DNA of 64,000 nt from Paraburkholderia ribeironis (GTDB lineage: Bacteria > Pseudomonadota > Gammaproteobacteria > Burkholderiales > Burkholderiaceae): positions 62,001 through 126,000 of the forward strand of contig NZ_CYGX02000038.1 in NCBI RefSeq assembly GCF_900019265.1, read 5' to 3'. Below are positions 25,092 to 34,249 of this stretch, piece after piece. How positions within the stretch are numbered: the first letter of the stretch is position 1; the number at the start of each line of letters is the position of its first letter. A program made the position numbers and the translations under genes. The notes under the pieces were generated by a model. That model saw only the letters and a list, made by a program, of their open reading frames with translations. It made no database searches and was not told where the DNA came from.

Positions 25092-26870
25092 TCACCCCTT
25101 CAGCAAGCCGAACACCGCGACCCCGTTGGTCGTTCCGACATACACCTTGCCGTTGGCGATCATCGGCGTGATGAACTTGTTGCCCGCGCCGAACTGATCG
25201 CGCGTGCCCATCTGATTGCTGTTGTACAGCTCGGTAGCGAGATTGGCCGGATCGAATGCATGCAACGCCGCAATGTTGCCATTTTCCGCAGCCCACACGA
25301 TGCCGTTGGCCGAGCCGTTGGCCGAGATGCTGGGTGTCGTCCCGGGATAGGGGAAAGTCATCGTGCTCTGCGCGGAAGGCGTCGCCGACAGCCGCGCATT
25401 GGTCAGCGTGAACGCCTTCAGATGATCGTCGACCGAGCCGAAATAGATCTGGCCGTTGAAATAGGCGGGCATGCCGAACTCCCCGCCGCTCAATTGGCCC
25501 GCGATTTCCTGATAGATGTTGTCGCCCGCGGCATTGAACTTGCCCATCGAGTCGCGATTGAGCACATAGATGATGTCGTCCTTGCCCGTGCCGAGCGTAA
25601 GGTGCTGGACGGCGCCGTTCGCATCGGTGAGATCGGGCAGTACGAGTGCGCCGCCGGAGCCGAGGTCTTTGTCGACGTTGGACTCCTGCACGATGTTCGA
25701 CATCGCGAAGTAATCCGCGACGGCAAGACCACCCGTGGTGCCCAGTTTCAGGTACGTATTGCCGAAGTCGCCCTGAGCGGGAAAGCCACCGGCGTTCATC
25801 GTCGTGTCGAATGTGCCGTTGCCGTCGAGCAGATAGATGAACGAGCCATCCGACGCGGGCGCGGTTCCGCTCATCCAGATTGCGCCGTCCGAACCGTTCG
25901 GCGTGATGTTGAGCACGGTGGTCTGCTGCAAGGTGTCGGCGCTATAGCCGATGACCCAGCCCGTGTAGGCGCCCGCATCGCAATGCGACGTCCACGTCGT
26001 GTAGATGACGCCGCCGAGCAGCAGCAAGCCCGCGCGCTCGGCATACGACGACGGCGCGAACACGACGCGTCCGTTCGAGCTGTTCGCGCCAGTGCCAGGA
26101 TAGCTGGCGACCACTTCCGTCGGTCCGTTCAGCAGCTCCGCGCCGGTCGCGAGATCGAGCGCGTGCACCCGCTGATGGTAGCCGCCACTCGCGTCCTTCG
26201 ACATCGCGACGACGTAGATCGTGCCGTGCGCGCCACGCGAGCGGTCGATGACCGGCGTCGACGTGATGCCGATCTCCGGCGTGATTTGAGGGCAACCGAG
26301 ATTGTCACTCGGCGTTTCGGCCGCGCTGAGCGTGCTGACCTGCCAGAGTTGCGCGCCGCTGTCGGCATCGAAAGCGAACACGCTGCCGTGCTCGGTCACG
26401 ACGTACAGCACGTTATGCGTGCCGCCCGCGATCGCCAGCGAGCCGATATAGAGCGGTTGCCCGTCGACTTTGCCGTCGACGGCGAAAAAGCCGACCTTGC
26501 CAAACGTCGTCGCGTTGACGTTCGCGGGCGTCAGGATGGTTTCGTTGAGATTCTGGCCCGTGCGGCCGATGTCGTTGTGATAGGTGAGCACATCGTGCGT
26601 GGCGGCCATTGCGGTGCTGCCCCCCGACATGCCCGTGCCGCTGCTGCCCGAGCCGCTCATTCCGCCGGTGCCCGTGCCACCCGTCGAGCCGCTGCCGCCT
26701 GTCGTCGCGCCGGTGCCTGATGCGCCGCCACTGCCCGCTGCGCCGCTCGATCCTCCGCCACTGCCACTGCCACCACCACCGCCGCCACCGCAATCCGCAA
26801 ACAGGATCGCAACCAGCAGGATCAATGCGCTCAGGAGGTAAAAGCGGCGCGGGGCGTGCAGAATCTTCAT
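25092..26870 (-). CDS. Exported PQQ-like beta-propeller protein with Gly-rich linker
   Basis: A 592-residue exported protein. A signal helix (residues 8-24) ends in FADC followed by seven glycines; the Cys could be lipidated, although Asp before it is atypical for a lipobox. A 60-residue Gly/Ser/Thr low-complexity linker (about 28-88) follows. The rest is a PQQ-type eight-bladed propeller with recurrent LYVVTEHGSVFAFDADSG, IDRSRGAHGTIYVVAMSKD, VHALDLATG and VYVGTTNGVAVFG motifs. No haem-binding CxxCH and no clear quinone-binding residues were seen, so it may be structural or binding rather than a dehydrogenase. It is transcribed alone and converges with fahA. Confidence 0.8.
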   Translation of the reverse strand: MKILHAPRRFYLLSALILLVAILFADCGGGGGGGSGSGGGSSGAAGSGGASGTGATTGGSGSTGGTGTGGMSGSGSSGTGMSGGSTAMAATHDVLTYHNDIGRTGQNLNETILTPANVNATTFGKVGFFAVDGKVDGQPLYIGSLAIAGGTHNVLYVVTEHGSVFAFDADSGAQLWQVSTLSAAETPSDNLGCPQITPEIGITSTPVIDRSRGAHGTIYVVAMSKDASGGYHQRVHALDLATGAELLNGPTEVVASYPGTGANSSNGRVVFAPSSYAERAGLLLLGGVIYTTWTSHCDAGAYTGWVIGYSADTLQQTTVLNITPNGSDGAIWMSGTAPASDGSFIYLLDGNGTFDTTMNAGGFPAQGDFGNTYLKLGTTGGLAVADYFAMSNIVQESNVDKDLGSGGALVLPDLTDANGAVQHLTLGTGKDDIIYVLNRDSMGKFNAAGDNIYQEIAGQLSGGEFGMPAYFNGQIYFGSVDDHLKAFTLTNARLSATPSAQSTMTFPYPGTTPSISANGSANGIVWAAENGNIAALHAFDPANLATELYNSNQMGTRDQFGAGNKFITPMIANGKVYVGTTNGVAVFGLLKG

Positions 26871-27008
26871 GGCGAACTCCCCATTGCTTGCGACGGAGCC
26901 GTGAGGCATGGCCCGTTCAGCGAAATGCCGTGCAGAAATGCGCTGCAATGTGGAGCAAGATTAGCATCAAGCGTGCTAATCGCGACGCCAGCGTTTAGTG
27001 CGCTGTGG

Positions 27009-28169
27009 TCATCCGATGGCCCGTATCGGCGCGCGGCGTTTTTCCCACCACACGGCGCCAAGAAATGCGAGCGCGGCAAACAGCAGCACGCCGATCAGCG
27101 CGTCGTTGCCGACACCTTTCATCAGTGCGCCGGCCACCAGCGGGCCGCCGAAACTGGCCGCGCTCCACGACGCGCCCACCAGCGAACTCGCCGACACCAG
27201 CGCGACGCCGCGAAAGCGCTCGCCGCATGCGACCAGCGACAACGTGTAGATCGCTCCGGCGGCCGCGCCGAGCACATACAGCAGCGGCCAGCGCAGCCAG
27301 GGTGACGTGATTGCCCACGGCACAAGCGGCAGCAGCGCAATCACCATCACACCGCAGCCGATATGCACACGCTCGCGGCCGAGCCGGTCGGCGAGCCAGC
27401 CGATCGGAAACTGCATCGTCGTATCGCCGAGCAGCAGCGCCGACGCGAACAGCACGGCCACTTCGCTCGTGATGCCGTGCGACATCGCCAGCAGCGGCAG
27501 CAACGACAGCGCGAGCGTGTCGAACAGCGCGAAGAAGCCCGTGCCGATCACGAGCGCGGGCATCTGCGGCAGCACATGACGCCAGCTGCCGTGCGCGGCG
27601 TGCTCATCGCCGGCGGCGCGCGGCGTCGAACGGATGGTGGCGAGCATCGGCAAGGCCAGCAGGAAAATCGCGCCGCACACGAGGAAGCGCCAGTGCGTGT
27701 AGCCTTCGATCTGGCTCACCAGCACCGGGCCCGACATCTGGAACAGCGTGAAGTTGGTCGCGTAGATCGCGATCACCCGGCCGCGCGACGCGTCGTCGGC
27801 CAACTGGTTGACCCACGCCTCGCCGATCGTGAAGAGCAGCATCAGCGCCGCGCCGCAGAGCACGCGCAGCAGCGCCCACAGCCACAGATTCGCGGTGAGC
27901 TGCATCAGCGCGGTGGCGAACGCCACCACCAGCACCGCGCCGACGATCACCTCGCGGCCGCCGAAGCGCGTCGCGACCCAGCCGGCCAGCGGCACGACGA
28001 CGAGGCCGCCGCCCGCTTGCGCGGCGCTCAGCAGGCCGACCACGTCGGTGCCGTAGCCGGCTTGCGTGAGCGCGAGCGCGGTGAGCGGGAGCGTGGCGCC
28101 GGTGCCGAGTCCGACGACGGCGACGCTCAAGATCAGCGCGAGGAAATCGCGGGTGAAGATGACTTTCAT
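27009..28169 (-). CDS. MFS transporter (YcaD-like)
   Basis: A 386-residue major facilitator with twelve predicted membrane helices. The N-terminal half has GVVATRFGGREVIVGAVL-like loop 2 (VATRFGGRE), and QMSGPVLVSQIEGYTHWRF resembles the YcaD/CynX-type group. The substrate is unknown. It is preceded on the same strand by a second MFS gene 103 bases away. Confidence 0.88.
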   Translation of the reverse strand: MKVIFTRDFLALILSVAVVGLGTGATLPLTALALTQAGYGTDVVGLLSAAQAGGGLVVVPLAGWVATRFGGREVIVGAVLVVAFATALMQLTANLWLWALLRVLCGAALMLLFTIGEAWVNQLADDASRGRVIAIYATNFTLFQMSGPVLVSQIEGYTHWRFLVCGAIFLLALPMLATIRSTPRAAGDEHAAHGSWRHVLPQMPALVIGTGFFALFDTLALSLLPLLAMSHGITSEVAVLFASALLLGDTTMQFPIGWLADRLGRERVHIGCGVMVIALLPLVPWAITSPWLRWPLLYVLGAAAGAIYTLSLVACGERFRGVALVSASSLVGASWSAASFGGPLVAGALMKGVGNDALIGVLLFAALAFLGAVWWEKRRAPIRAIG

Positions 28170-28272
28170 CGGCCGAGATGCTACTACAGCCGCGCAGCGT
28201 TGGAGCTTCGCTCCGGGACCGGATGAACGCGCGCCGGACGGTGTGCGAAGGGCGTGCGAAGGATGTGCGCCG

Positions 28273-29439
28273 TTAGCCGGCCACCGCCATTCTCTGCGCG
28301 CGCCGGTCGATCGACACCGACCACAGCGTCAGGATCAGCGCGCCGAGCGAGGTCGCCACGCCGACCCACGGCAGCGCTGTGAGCGGTGCGCCCGCACCGA
28401 TCGCCATGCCGCCGAGCCACGCACCGGTGGCGTTGCCGAGGTTGAACGCGCCCTGGTTCAGGGTGGAGGCGAGGTTGGGCGCGTGGCTCGCACGATCGAC
28501 GATCAGCATTTGCAGTGGCGGCACGATCGCAAAGGCGAGGATGCCCCACACGAAGATGGTGATCATCGCCGGAATCTCTGCGTGCATCGTGCCGGCGAAG
28601 ATCGTCAGGATCACGACGATGGCCAGCAGGAACGCCACCAGCGACGGCATCAGCCGCCAGTCGGCAAGCTTGCCGCCGAGCGTGCTGCCGACCGTCAGAC
28701 CGAGGCCGAACAGCAGCAGCACGAGCGTGACCGCGTGCGGCGTGAAGCCGGTCACGTCTTCGAGAATCGGCGTGATGTACGTGAAGGTGGAAAAGAGGCT
28801 CGCCGACGCGAGTACGCTGATGCCGAGCACCATCAGCACTTGCGGGTTCTTCAGCACGCTGAATTCGTGCATGAGGCTCGCCTTCTGCATTTCGATGCGC
28901 GCCGGCAGGCACGCGGCGAGCGCGGCCGCCGCGGCGACGCCGATGCCCGTCACCGCCCAGAACGTTGCGCGCCAGCCCACCGCCTGACCGAGCGCCGTGC
29001 CGAGCGGCACGCCCAGCACGTTGGCGAGCGTCAGGCCGGTGAACATCAGCGCGATGGCTTGCGCGCGGCGGTTCGGCGCGACCAGTCCCGCGGCCACCAC
29101 CGAGCCGATGCCGAAGAACGCGCCATGGCAGAACGCCGTGACGATGCGCGCGGCCATCAGCACCGCGTAGCCCGGCGCGACCGCGCACAGCAGGTTGCCC
29201 ACGATGAACACGCCAATCAGGCTCATCAGCGCCGTCTTGCGCGGCATGTTGGCGACCGCGATCGCGACGATCGGCGCGCCGATCGTGACGCCGAGCGCAT
29301 AGGCCGACACCAGCATGCCCGCAGCCGGGATCGACACGGACAGATCGCGTGCGACATCGGGCAAGAGCCCCATGATCACGAACTCGGTGGTACCGATTCC
29401 AAACGCGGCGACGGCAAGGGCGAGCAGGGGCAAAGGCAT
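28273..29439 (-). CDS. MFS efflux transporter (AraJ/YdhP-like)
   Basis: A 388-residue twelve-helix transporter. The opening LALAVAAFGIGTTEFVIMGLLPDVARD with Glu in helix 1 and the CHGAFFGIGSVVA helix 4 are marks of the DHA1 sugar/drug efflux group that includes AraJ and YdhP. I use ATG 29439; a longer frame to 29514 adds a basic tail unlike homologues. The substrate is unknown. Confidence 0.9.
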   Translation of the reverse strand: MPLPLLALAVAAFGIGTTEFVIMGLLPDVARDLSVSIPAAGMLVSAYALGVTIGAPIVAIAVANMPRKTALMSLIGVFIVGNLLCAVAPGYAVLMAARIVTAFCHGAFFGIGSVVAAGLVAPNRRAQAIALMFTGLTLANVLGVPLGTALGQAVGWRATFWAVTGIGVAAAAALAACLPARIEMQKASLMHEFSVLKNPQVLMVLGISVLASASLFSTFTYITPILEDVTGFTPHAVTLVLLLFGLGLTVGSTLGGKLADWRLMPSLVAFLLAIVVILTIFAGTMHAEIPAMITIFVWGILAFAIVPPLQMLIVDRASHAPNLASTLNQGAFNLGNATGAWLGGMAIGAGAPLTALPWVGVATSLGALILTLWSVSIDRRAQRMAVAG

Positions 29440-29759
29440 GAGGAATGGGGCGTGAATCGGCAGCGTGAATCGGGAACGGGAATCAGCGCGACGCGTTGCG
29501 TGGCAGGCGCGCATTTTCGAGGCGCGAACGCTGGCGCCGAGCCAGGGGAAAACAGTAGGGGATTCTACCTAAGTCAAAACCACCTTGCTGACCACCGTGC
29601 CGACCACCGAAGCGGCTGTTGTTTTTTGCGGAAAAGCCGCCGCGCCGGGCCGGCGGATGACGTGACCGGCCGCGCCAGCTGAGTCGGGTGTCAGTGAATA
29701 AGCGGATGAGTGGGCTTGAGAGCGGCGCGTGAGCAGGGTAGCAGGCGACGGGTCAAGGG

Positions 29760-30608
29760 TTAGCCATGCGGGTCCACGCCGGGCGAATCGAGCGGATCGA
29801 GCGGATCAAGCGTACGGCCGTGGCGGCCGGCGCCGTCTACGAAACGGGCCGCACCGGCGACGCCTTCTTCGAAGACCGCCTGATAGCCGCCCGCGCCCTC
29901 GCGGCGCAGCGCTTCGGCGAGATCGTCGAGCATGCTGTTTTCCAGCGCCGAACGGCGGTCGGCGAGCAGCGCCGCCTGCGGGAAGGCGGCAAGCTCGGCG
30001 GCCAGCTGCTCGGCCGCCGCGCGTACCGTACCCTTCGCCACGACCCGATTGGCGAGACCCAGCGCAAGCGCTTCCTGCGCATGCACCGCGCGGCCGGTCA
30101 GGATCAGGTCGAGCGCCCGTGACAGTCCGATCAGGCGCGGCAAACGGATCGTGCCGCCGTCGATCAGTGGAATGCCGACGCGCCGGCAGAACACGCCGAG
30201 CACCGCGTCGTCTTCGACGACGCGCAGGTCGCACAGCGCCGCCAGTTCCAGCCCGCCAGCGACGGCGTAACCGGCGATCGCCGCGATCACCGGCTTGCTG
30301 AAGGCCATGCGCGTCGGGCCCATCGGGCCAGGTCCGCTGCCGTCGGCGTGCAGTTCGTTGCGACGGGTGTCGTCGGCCAGCGCGCTCAGATCCGCGCCGG
30401 CGCAAAACGTGCCGCCTGCGCCGAACAGCACCGCCGCGCGCCATGCCGGCTCCGCTTCGAAGCGGCTGAACGCGGCGCTCAACGCATCGGCGACGGGGCG
30501 GTCCACCGCATTGCGCCGCGCGGGCCGTTCCAGAACGATGGTCGCGACGCCGGTGTCCGAATCGGCCTCGATACGGACGTATTCACTGAAATATTGCGTG
30601 ATTTTCAT
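29760..30608 (-). CDS. Enoyl-CoA hydratase/isomerase family protein (crotonase)
   Basis: A 282-residue crotonase-fold enzyme. FGAGGTFCAGADLSALA and AGYAVAGGLELAALCDLRV form the CoA/oxyanion-hole regions. The position of the second catalytic acid has IDGGTIRLPRLIG, so the precise reaction is uncertain; hydration of a short enoyl-CoA is plausible. The C-terminus has an Asp/Pro-rich tail (DPLDPLDSPG) made by a 9-bp repeat near 29783-29811. The gene stands alone between divergent and convergent neighbours. Confidence 0.85.
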   Translation of the reverse strand: MKITQYFSEYVRIEADSDTGVATIVLERPARRNAVDRPVADALSAAFSRFEAEPAWRAAVLFGAGGTFCAGADLSALADDTRRNELHADGSGPGPMGPTRMAFSKPVIAAIAGYAVAGGLELAALCDLRVVEDDAVLGVFCRRVGIPLIDGGTIRLPRLIGLSRALDLILTGRAVHAQEALALGLANRVVAKGTVRAAAEQLAAELAAFPQAALLADRRSALENSMLDDLAEALRREGAGGYQAVFEEGVAGAARFVDGAGRHGRTLDPLDPLDSPGVDPHG

Positions 30609-30648
30609 CGTTATCTATTTGAAGCTCGGCGTGCGCCTGTTAATCGGG

Positions 30649-30669
30649 GCGTATTGCGTATTGCGTATT
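30649..30669 (+). repeat. 7-bp tandem repeat, three copies
   Basis: GCGTATT is repeated three times in the intergenic region between the crotonase gene and the fertility-inhibition-like gene. Confidence 0.75.
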
Positions 30670-30710
30670 GCAGTGAACTCATGCACGGTAAATCAATACC
30701 GGGGCCTGTC

Positions 30711-31328
30711 ATGCTTCTTTCACAATCGGCTCGTAGCGTTAGCGCTCTATTTAACCGCTGGCATTTTTTTGCCAGCTTAGCGAGCCCGCCTTTGCCTTCA
30801 TCCAATTCATTGTCGGCGGTCGCGCCGGCTTGTCCCGAAACGGTCTGGATCGTGCCGCTGCAACAACATCCATGGTACGACCATGTGCGCCTGAAACGTG
30901 TCTTCGTCACCGACGGCACGCGCCATCAGGTCGTGCTGGTCGACATGCGCAAGCTGCTTGACTGCGCGGACCGCGACAACACCGATTACGTATTGAAGCC
31001 CGTCGCCGAATGGCATGCGGGCAAGGTCCGCGGCATTCGCGAGTTTCTCGATCCCGAAAGCACGCGCATTCCGCAGATGCCCTATGTGACGATCTCGACG
31101 CGTCGCGCGCCGGGGCTGCTCGGCTGGGTGGGTCTGGAGCGCGAAGGGGTGGTGGCGTTTCGCAATGGCCAGCATCGCGCGCGCTATCTGGCCCAGGCCG
31201 GCGCGCGCTGGTGTCCGGTGGAGGTGCACGAGCGTGAGGCCGTGCTGCTGCGCGAAATCTGCGGCGCCGCCGATGACGCCCGCACGGCGATCCGCACCAT
31301 GCCGCTCAGCCACGACGGTGGCGCCTAG
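30711..31328 (+). CDS. Plasmid fertility inhibition factor-like protein
   Basis: A 205-residue soluble protein. Its C-terminal half contains VVAFRNGQHRARYLAQAGARWCPVEVHE, a ParB-N-like G(Q/R)HRAR motif seen in FiwA-type fertility inhibition factors that dampen conjugation of some plasmids. The first 45 residues are Ser/Ala-rich and may lie upstream of the true start. No plasmid, conjugation or phage gene lies beside it, so a housekeeping nuclease or DNA-binding role is equally possible. Naming is by motif only. Confidence 0.5.
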   Translation: MLLSQSARSVSALFNRWHFFASLASPPLPSSNSLSAVAPACPETVWIVPLQQHPWYDHVRLKRVFVTDGTRHQVVLVDMRKLLDCADRDNTDYVLKPVAEWHAGKVRGIREFLDPESTRIPQMPYVTISTRRAPGLLGWVGLEREGVVAFRNGQHRARYLAQAGARWCPVEVHEREAVLLREICGAADDARTAIRTMPLSHDGGA

Positions 31329-31366
31329 CGCCCGATGCCTCGCGCGTCACATCTGGCCGGCTGTGC

Positions 31367-32365
31367 CTAAGTCGCCGCGCTTACGGTGTTGCGCGGCGTA
31401 CCGGCCTGCCAGGCCGCGACGTTATCGAGCGTGGTCTGGGCGATCTCGTTCATCGCCTCGCGCGTGAAGAACGCCTGATGCGCGGTGACGATCACGTTCG
31501 GGAACATCAACAGACGCGCGAGCACGTCGTCCTGCAATGGCAGGTTCGAGTGATCCTCGAAGAAGATGCCGCCTTCTTCTTCATACACGTCGAGGCCGAG
31601 ATGGCCGAGCTGACCGGACTTCAACGCGCCGATCAGCGCATTGGCTTCGACGAGGCCGCCCCGGCCGGTGTTGATCAGCATCGCGCCGCGTTTCATCTTC
31701 GCGAGCGCGGGGCCGTCGATCAGATGATAGGTGGCCGGCAATAGTGGACAGTGCAGACTGACGATGTCGGATTCGGCGAGCAGGGTGTCGAGCGGCACGT
31801 AACGCGCGCCGAGCGCGAGCAGGTCGTCGGCGTGCGGGCCGGGATCGTGCGCGAGCACCTGCATGCCGAAGCCCGCCATGATGCGTCCGAACACCCGGCC
31901 GATCATGCCGGTGCCGATCACGCCGACGGTTTTGCCGTAGAGATCGAAGCCAAGCAGCCCATTTAGCGAGAAGTCACCTTCACGAGTACGCGCGAAGGCG
32001 CGCGGCAAGTGCCGGTTCAGCGCGAGAATCAGGCCGACCGCATGTTCGGCGACCGCGTGCGGCGAATAAGCCGGCACCCGCGCGACGGGCATGCCGAGCC
32101 GCGCAGCCGCCGCGAGGTCGACGTGATTGAAGCCCGCGGAGCGTAGCGCGATCATCCGCGTGCCGCCCGCATGAAGCTGCTCCAGCACGGTGGCGTCGAC
32201 GTTGTCGTTGACGAATGGGCACACCACTTCGTAGCCCTGAGCGAGGACAGCGGTCTCGCTGTCGAGGTTCGACTCCTGGAAGTGCAGTTCGTAATCGTAG
32301 GCGGCATTGGCTTCGGTGAACGTGTCGCTGTCGTACTGCCGGCTGCTGAACAGGATCATGCGCAT
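31367..32365 (-). CDS. D-2-hydroxyacid dehydrogenase (D-lactate dehydrogenase type)
   Basis: A 332-residue NAD-dependent enzyme of the LdhA group. GVIGTGMIGRVF is the dinucleotide-binding motif. NTGRGGLVE holds the catalytic Arg, LDVYEEEGG the Glu, and VTAHQAFFTREAM the His. The extended VYEEEGGIFFEDHS segment is typical of D-lactate dehydrogenases that reduce pyruvate under low oxygen. It is convergent with the preceding gene. Confidence 0.9.
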   Translation of the reverse strand: MRMILFSSRQYDSDTFTEANAAYDYELHFQESNLDSETAVLAQGYEVVCPFVNDNVDATVLEQLHAGGTRMIALRSAGFNHVDLAAAARLGMPVARVPAYSPHAVAEHAVGLILALNRHLPRAFARTREGDFSLNGLLGFDLYGKTVGVIGTGMIGRVFGRIMAGFGMQVLAHDPGPHADDLLALGARYVPLDTLLAESDIVSLHCPLLPATYHLIDGPALAKMKRGAMLINTGRGGLVEANALIGALKSGQLGHLGLDVYEEEGGIFFEDHSNLPLQDDVLARLLMFPNVIVTAHQAFFTREAMNEIAQTTLDNVAAWQAGTPRNTVSAAT

Positions 32366-32463
32366 GTCAGACTCCGAAGAAGGCGAACCCGCTGCCAGCC
32401 AGCGCACTTATGGCGCGGCAGGCGACCAGTTCAGTATAGGTGACCGGTTCAGATAGTTACTGA

Positions 32464-32766
32464 TTGATCGACGACGCGAGTCTGCGGTACATCGCCGACA
32501 TCATTGACGAACGGCCTGAACCGATTCCGCTGACCGATGATGTGCACGCGGATGGGTACGGCACCTTCGCGGACAACTTCATGTCGCTGTTCGTGCAACT
32601 GTTCGTGCAACTGTTCGTGCAACTGTTCGTGCGGTTGCTCGTGCGGCTGGCAAACCTGAACAGGTCGGATTACGGGCCGATCGGCCGCACGAATTGCAAA
32701 TTGATCGAAGCGTATGTCGAGCGTTTCAATGCGGCGACCGGTCAGGACTCGAGCGGACCAGGGTGA
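32464..32766 (+). CDS. Small hypothetical protein with tandem LFVQ repeats
   Basis: A 100-codon frame from a TTG start with strong GC-ending codon use, as in real genes here. The protein has an acidic N-terminus (about 40 residues) and then a repeat of LFVQ units encoded by a 12-bp tandem array, ending in a basic tail. I recognise no family. It may be a genuine small gene, or a decayed copy of one; the repeats could vary in number without breaking the frame. Confidence 0.4.
   Translation: MIDDASLRYIADIIDERPEPIPLTDDVHADGYGTFADNFMSLFVQLFVQLFVQLFVRLLVRLANLNRSDYGPIGRTNCKLIEAYVERFNAATGQDSSGPG
32587..32646 (+). repeat. 12-bp tandem repeat, five copies (in frame)
   Basis: CTGTTCGTGCAA occurs three times, then as CTGTTCGTGCGG and TTGCTCGTGCGG. 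The unit encodes LFVQ or LFVR and lies inside the small gene above. Confidence 0.9.
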
Positions 32767-32934
32767 AAGATGACCCGTCGCGCCGTGCTGCGGCGCGAGC
32801 CGTCGCTTGTTCAGCCATGGTCAAAAAACTTGCGCAATCGCGCGGATCGGTGAATGATCGGATGAGTGGCCTCACCGGCGTCATGTCTGGTGAGGCCATG
32901 CGTTCCTTGGCGTCCTGACATTCACGTACCGATC

Positions 32935-34158
32935 ATGCCGACTTCATCATTGTCCACCGTTGCTGCCGCAGTGCCCTGTCCGGTTGTCGAATCGCTCGAC
33001 GCCATCCTTCCCGAAGAGCCGCTTCTGATGATGGGCGCCGGCCCCGTGCCGATTCCCGCCGCCGTGGCCAAGGCCAATGCGATCGTGATCAACCATCTGG
33101 GCGGCACGATGGCGAAGGTGGTGGGCCAGGTGAAGACGATGGCGCGCTACGTGTTCCAGACGCAATCGAAGTGGGTGCTCGGCGTGGCGGGACCGGGATC
33201 GGCCGCGATGGAGATGGCGATCTCCAATCTCGCGTGGGAAGGCACGCGCGTGCTGTGCATCAAGAACGGTTTTTTCAGCGACCGCATGGGCGAAATGGGC
33301 CGGCGCGTCGGCGCGCGTGTGAGCACGCTCGAAGTCGCGGACCGCTCGGTGGCGAGTCTGGACCAGGTCGCCGAGGCGATTCGCCGCGAGCGCCCCGAGA
33401 TCGTCACCGTCGTGCAGGGCGAGACCTCGAACACGGTGTGGAACTACCACCTGAAGGACATCGCCGCGCTCGCAAAAGAAGCCGGCGCGCTCGTGATCGT
33501 CGATGCAGTGTGCACGTTGAGCACGATGCCGCTCCAGATGGACGCGTGGGGCATCGACGCGGTGATCACCGGCGGGCAGAAGGGCCTGTCGTCGATTCCA
33601 GGTGTCTCACTGATCGCGTTTTCCGAAGCGGCCTGGACGCGCGTGAAAGGACGCACGGCGCCCAATACGCACTGGTGCCTTGACGCGTCGCTCGCGGAGA
33701 ACTTCTGGCACAACGCGGGTTATCACTACACGGCGCCGGTGTCGGGCGTGCTCGCGTTGCACGAGGCGCTGCGGCTCGTCTGTGCCGAGACGCTGGAAAA
33801 GCGCTTCGCGCGGCACCTGAAATGTTCGCTGGCGCTGCAGCAGGGCGTGACCGCGCTGGGCTTGCAACTGTATGCGCCGCAGAATTGCCGGCTCAATTCG
33901 GTGGTTGGCATCGAGGTGCCCGCTGGCTTGAGTCCCGCGGATGTCTGCGCGCATATCTCGCGGCAGCATCAGGTGGAAATCGCCGGCTCATTCGGTTTGC
34001 CGATCGTGCGGATCGGACAGATGGGCGAGCAGTGCCGCGAACACAATCTCTTTCGCACCGTGCATGCGCTCGGCAGGACGATGGTCGATCTCGGTGTCAA
34101 GGTCGATCTGCCGGCCGGTGTGGCAGCGCTGGAGCGGTCGCTTTCGGAAGGGAAGTAG
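32935..34158 (+). CDS. Alanine-glyoxylate aminotransferase family (class V) enzyme
   Basis: A 407-residue PLP enzyme of the serine/alanine-glyoxylate aminotransferase branch. MGAGPVPIPAAV, VAGPGSAAMEMAISN and GGQKGLSSIPG (PLP Lys216) are evident, and the substrate-binding end IVRIGQMGE matches this group. The amino donor is not determined. I chose ATG 32935; 69 bases of upstream frame look non-coding. Transcribed alone. Confidence 0.88.
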   Translation: MPTSSLSTVAAAVPCPVVESLDAILPEEPLLMMGAGPVPIPAAVAKANAIVINHLGGTMAKVVGQVKTMARYVFQTQSKWVLGVAGPGSAAMEMAISNLAWEGTRVLCIKNGFFSDRMGEMGRRVGARVSTLEVADRSVASLDQVAEAIRRERPEIVTVVQGETSNTVWNYHLKDIAALAKEAGALVIVDAVCTLSTMPLQMDAWGIDAVITGGQKGLSSIPGVSLIAFSEAAWTRVKGRTAPNTHWCLDASLAENFWHNAGYHYTAPVSGVLALHEALRLVCAETLEKRFARHLKCSLALQQGVTALGLQLYAPQNCRLNSVVGIEVPAGLSPADVCAHISRQHQVEIAGSFGLPIVRIGQMGEQCREHNLFRTVHALGRTMVDLGVKVDLPAGVAALERSLSEGK

Positions 34159-34249
34159 GGGAATCTGCAGACGGACGGTGCCCGGGTTGTAGTTCACTGA
34201 AGACAAACCGGCGCGCCGTATTGGTCGCCCGCCTGTGCCAACGCGTACT

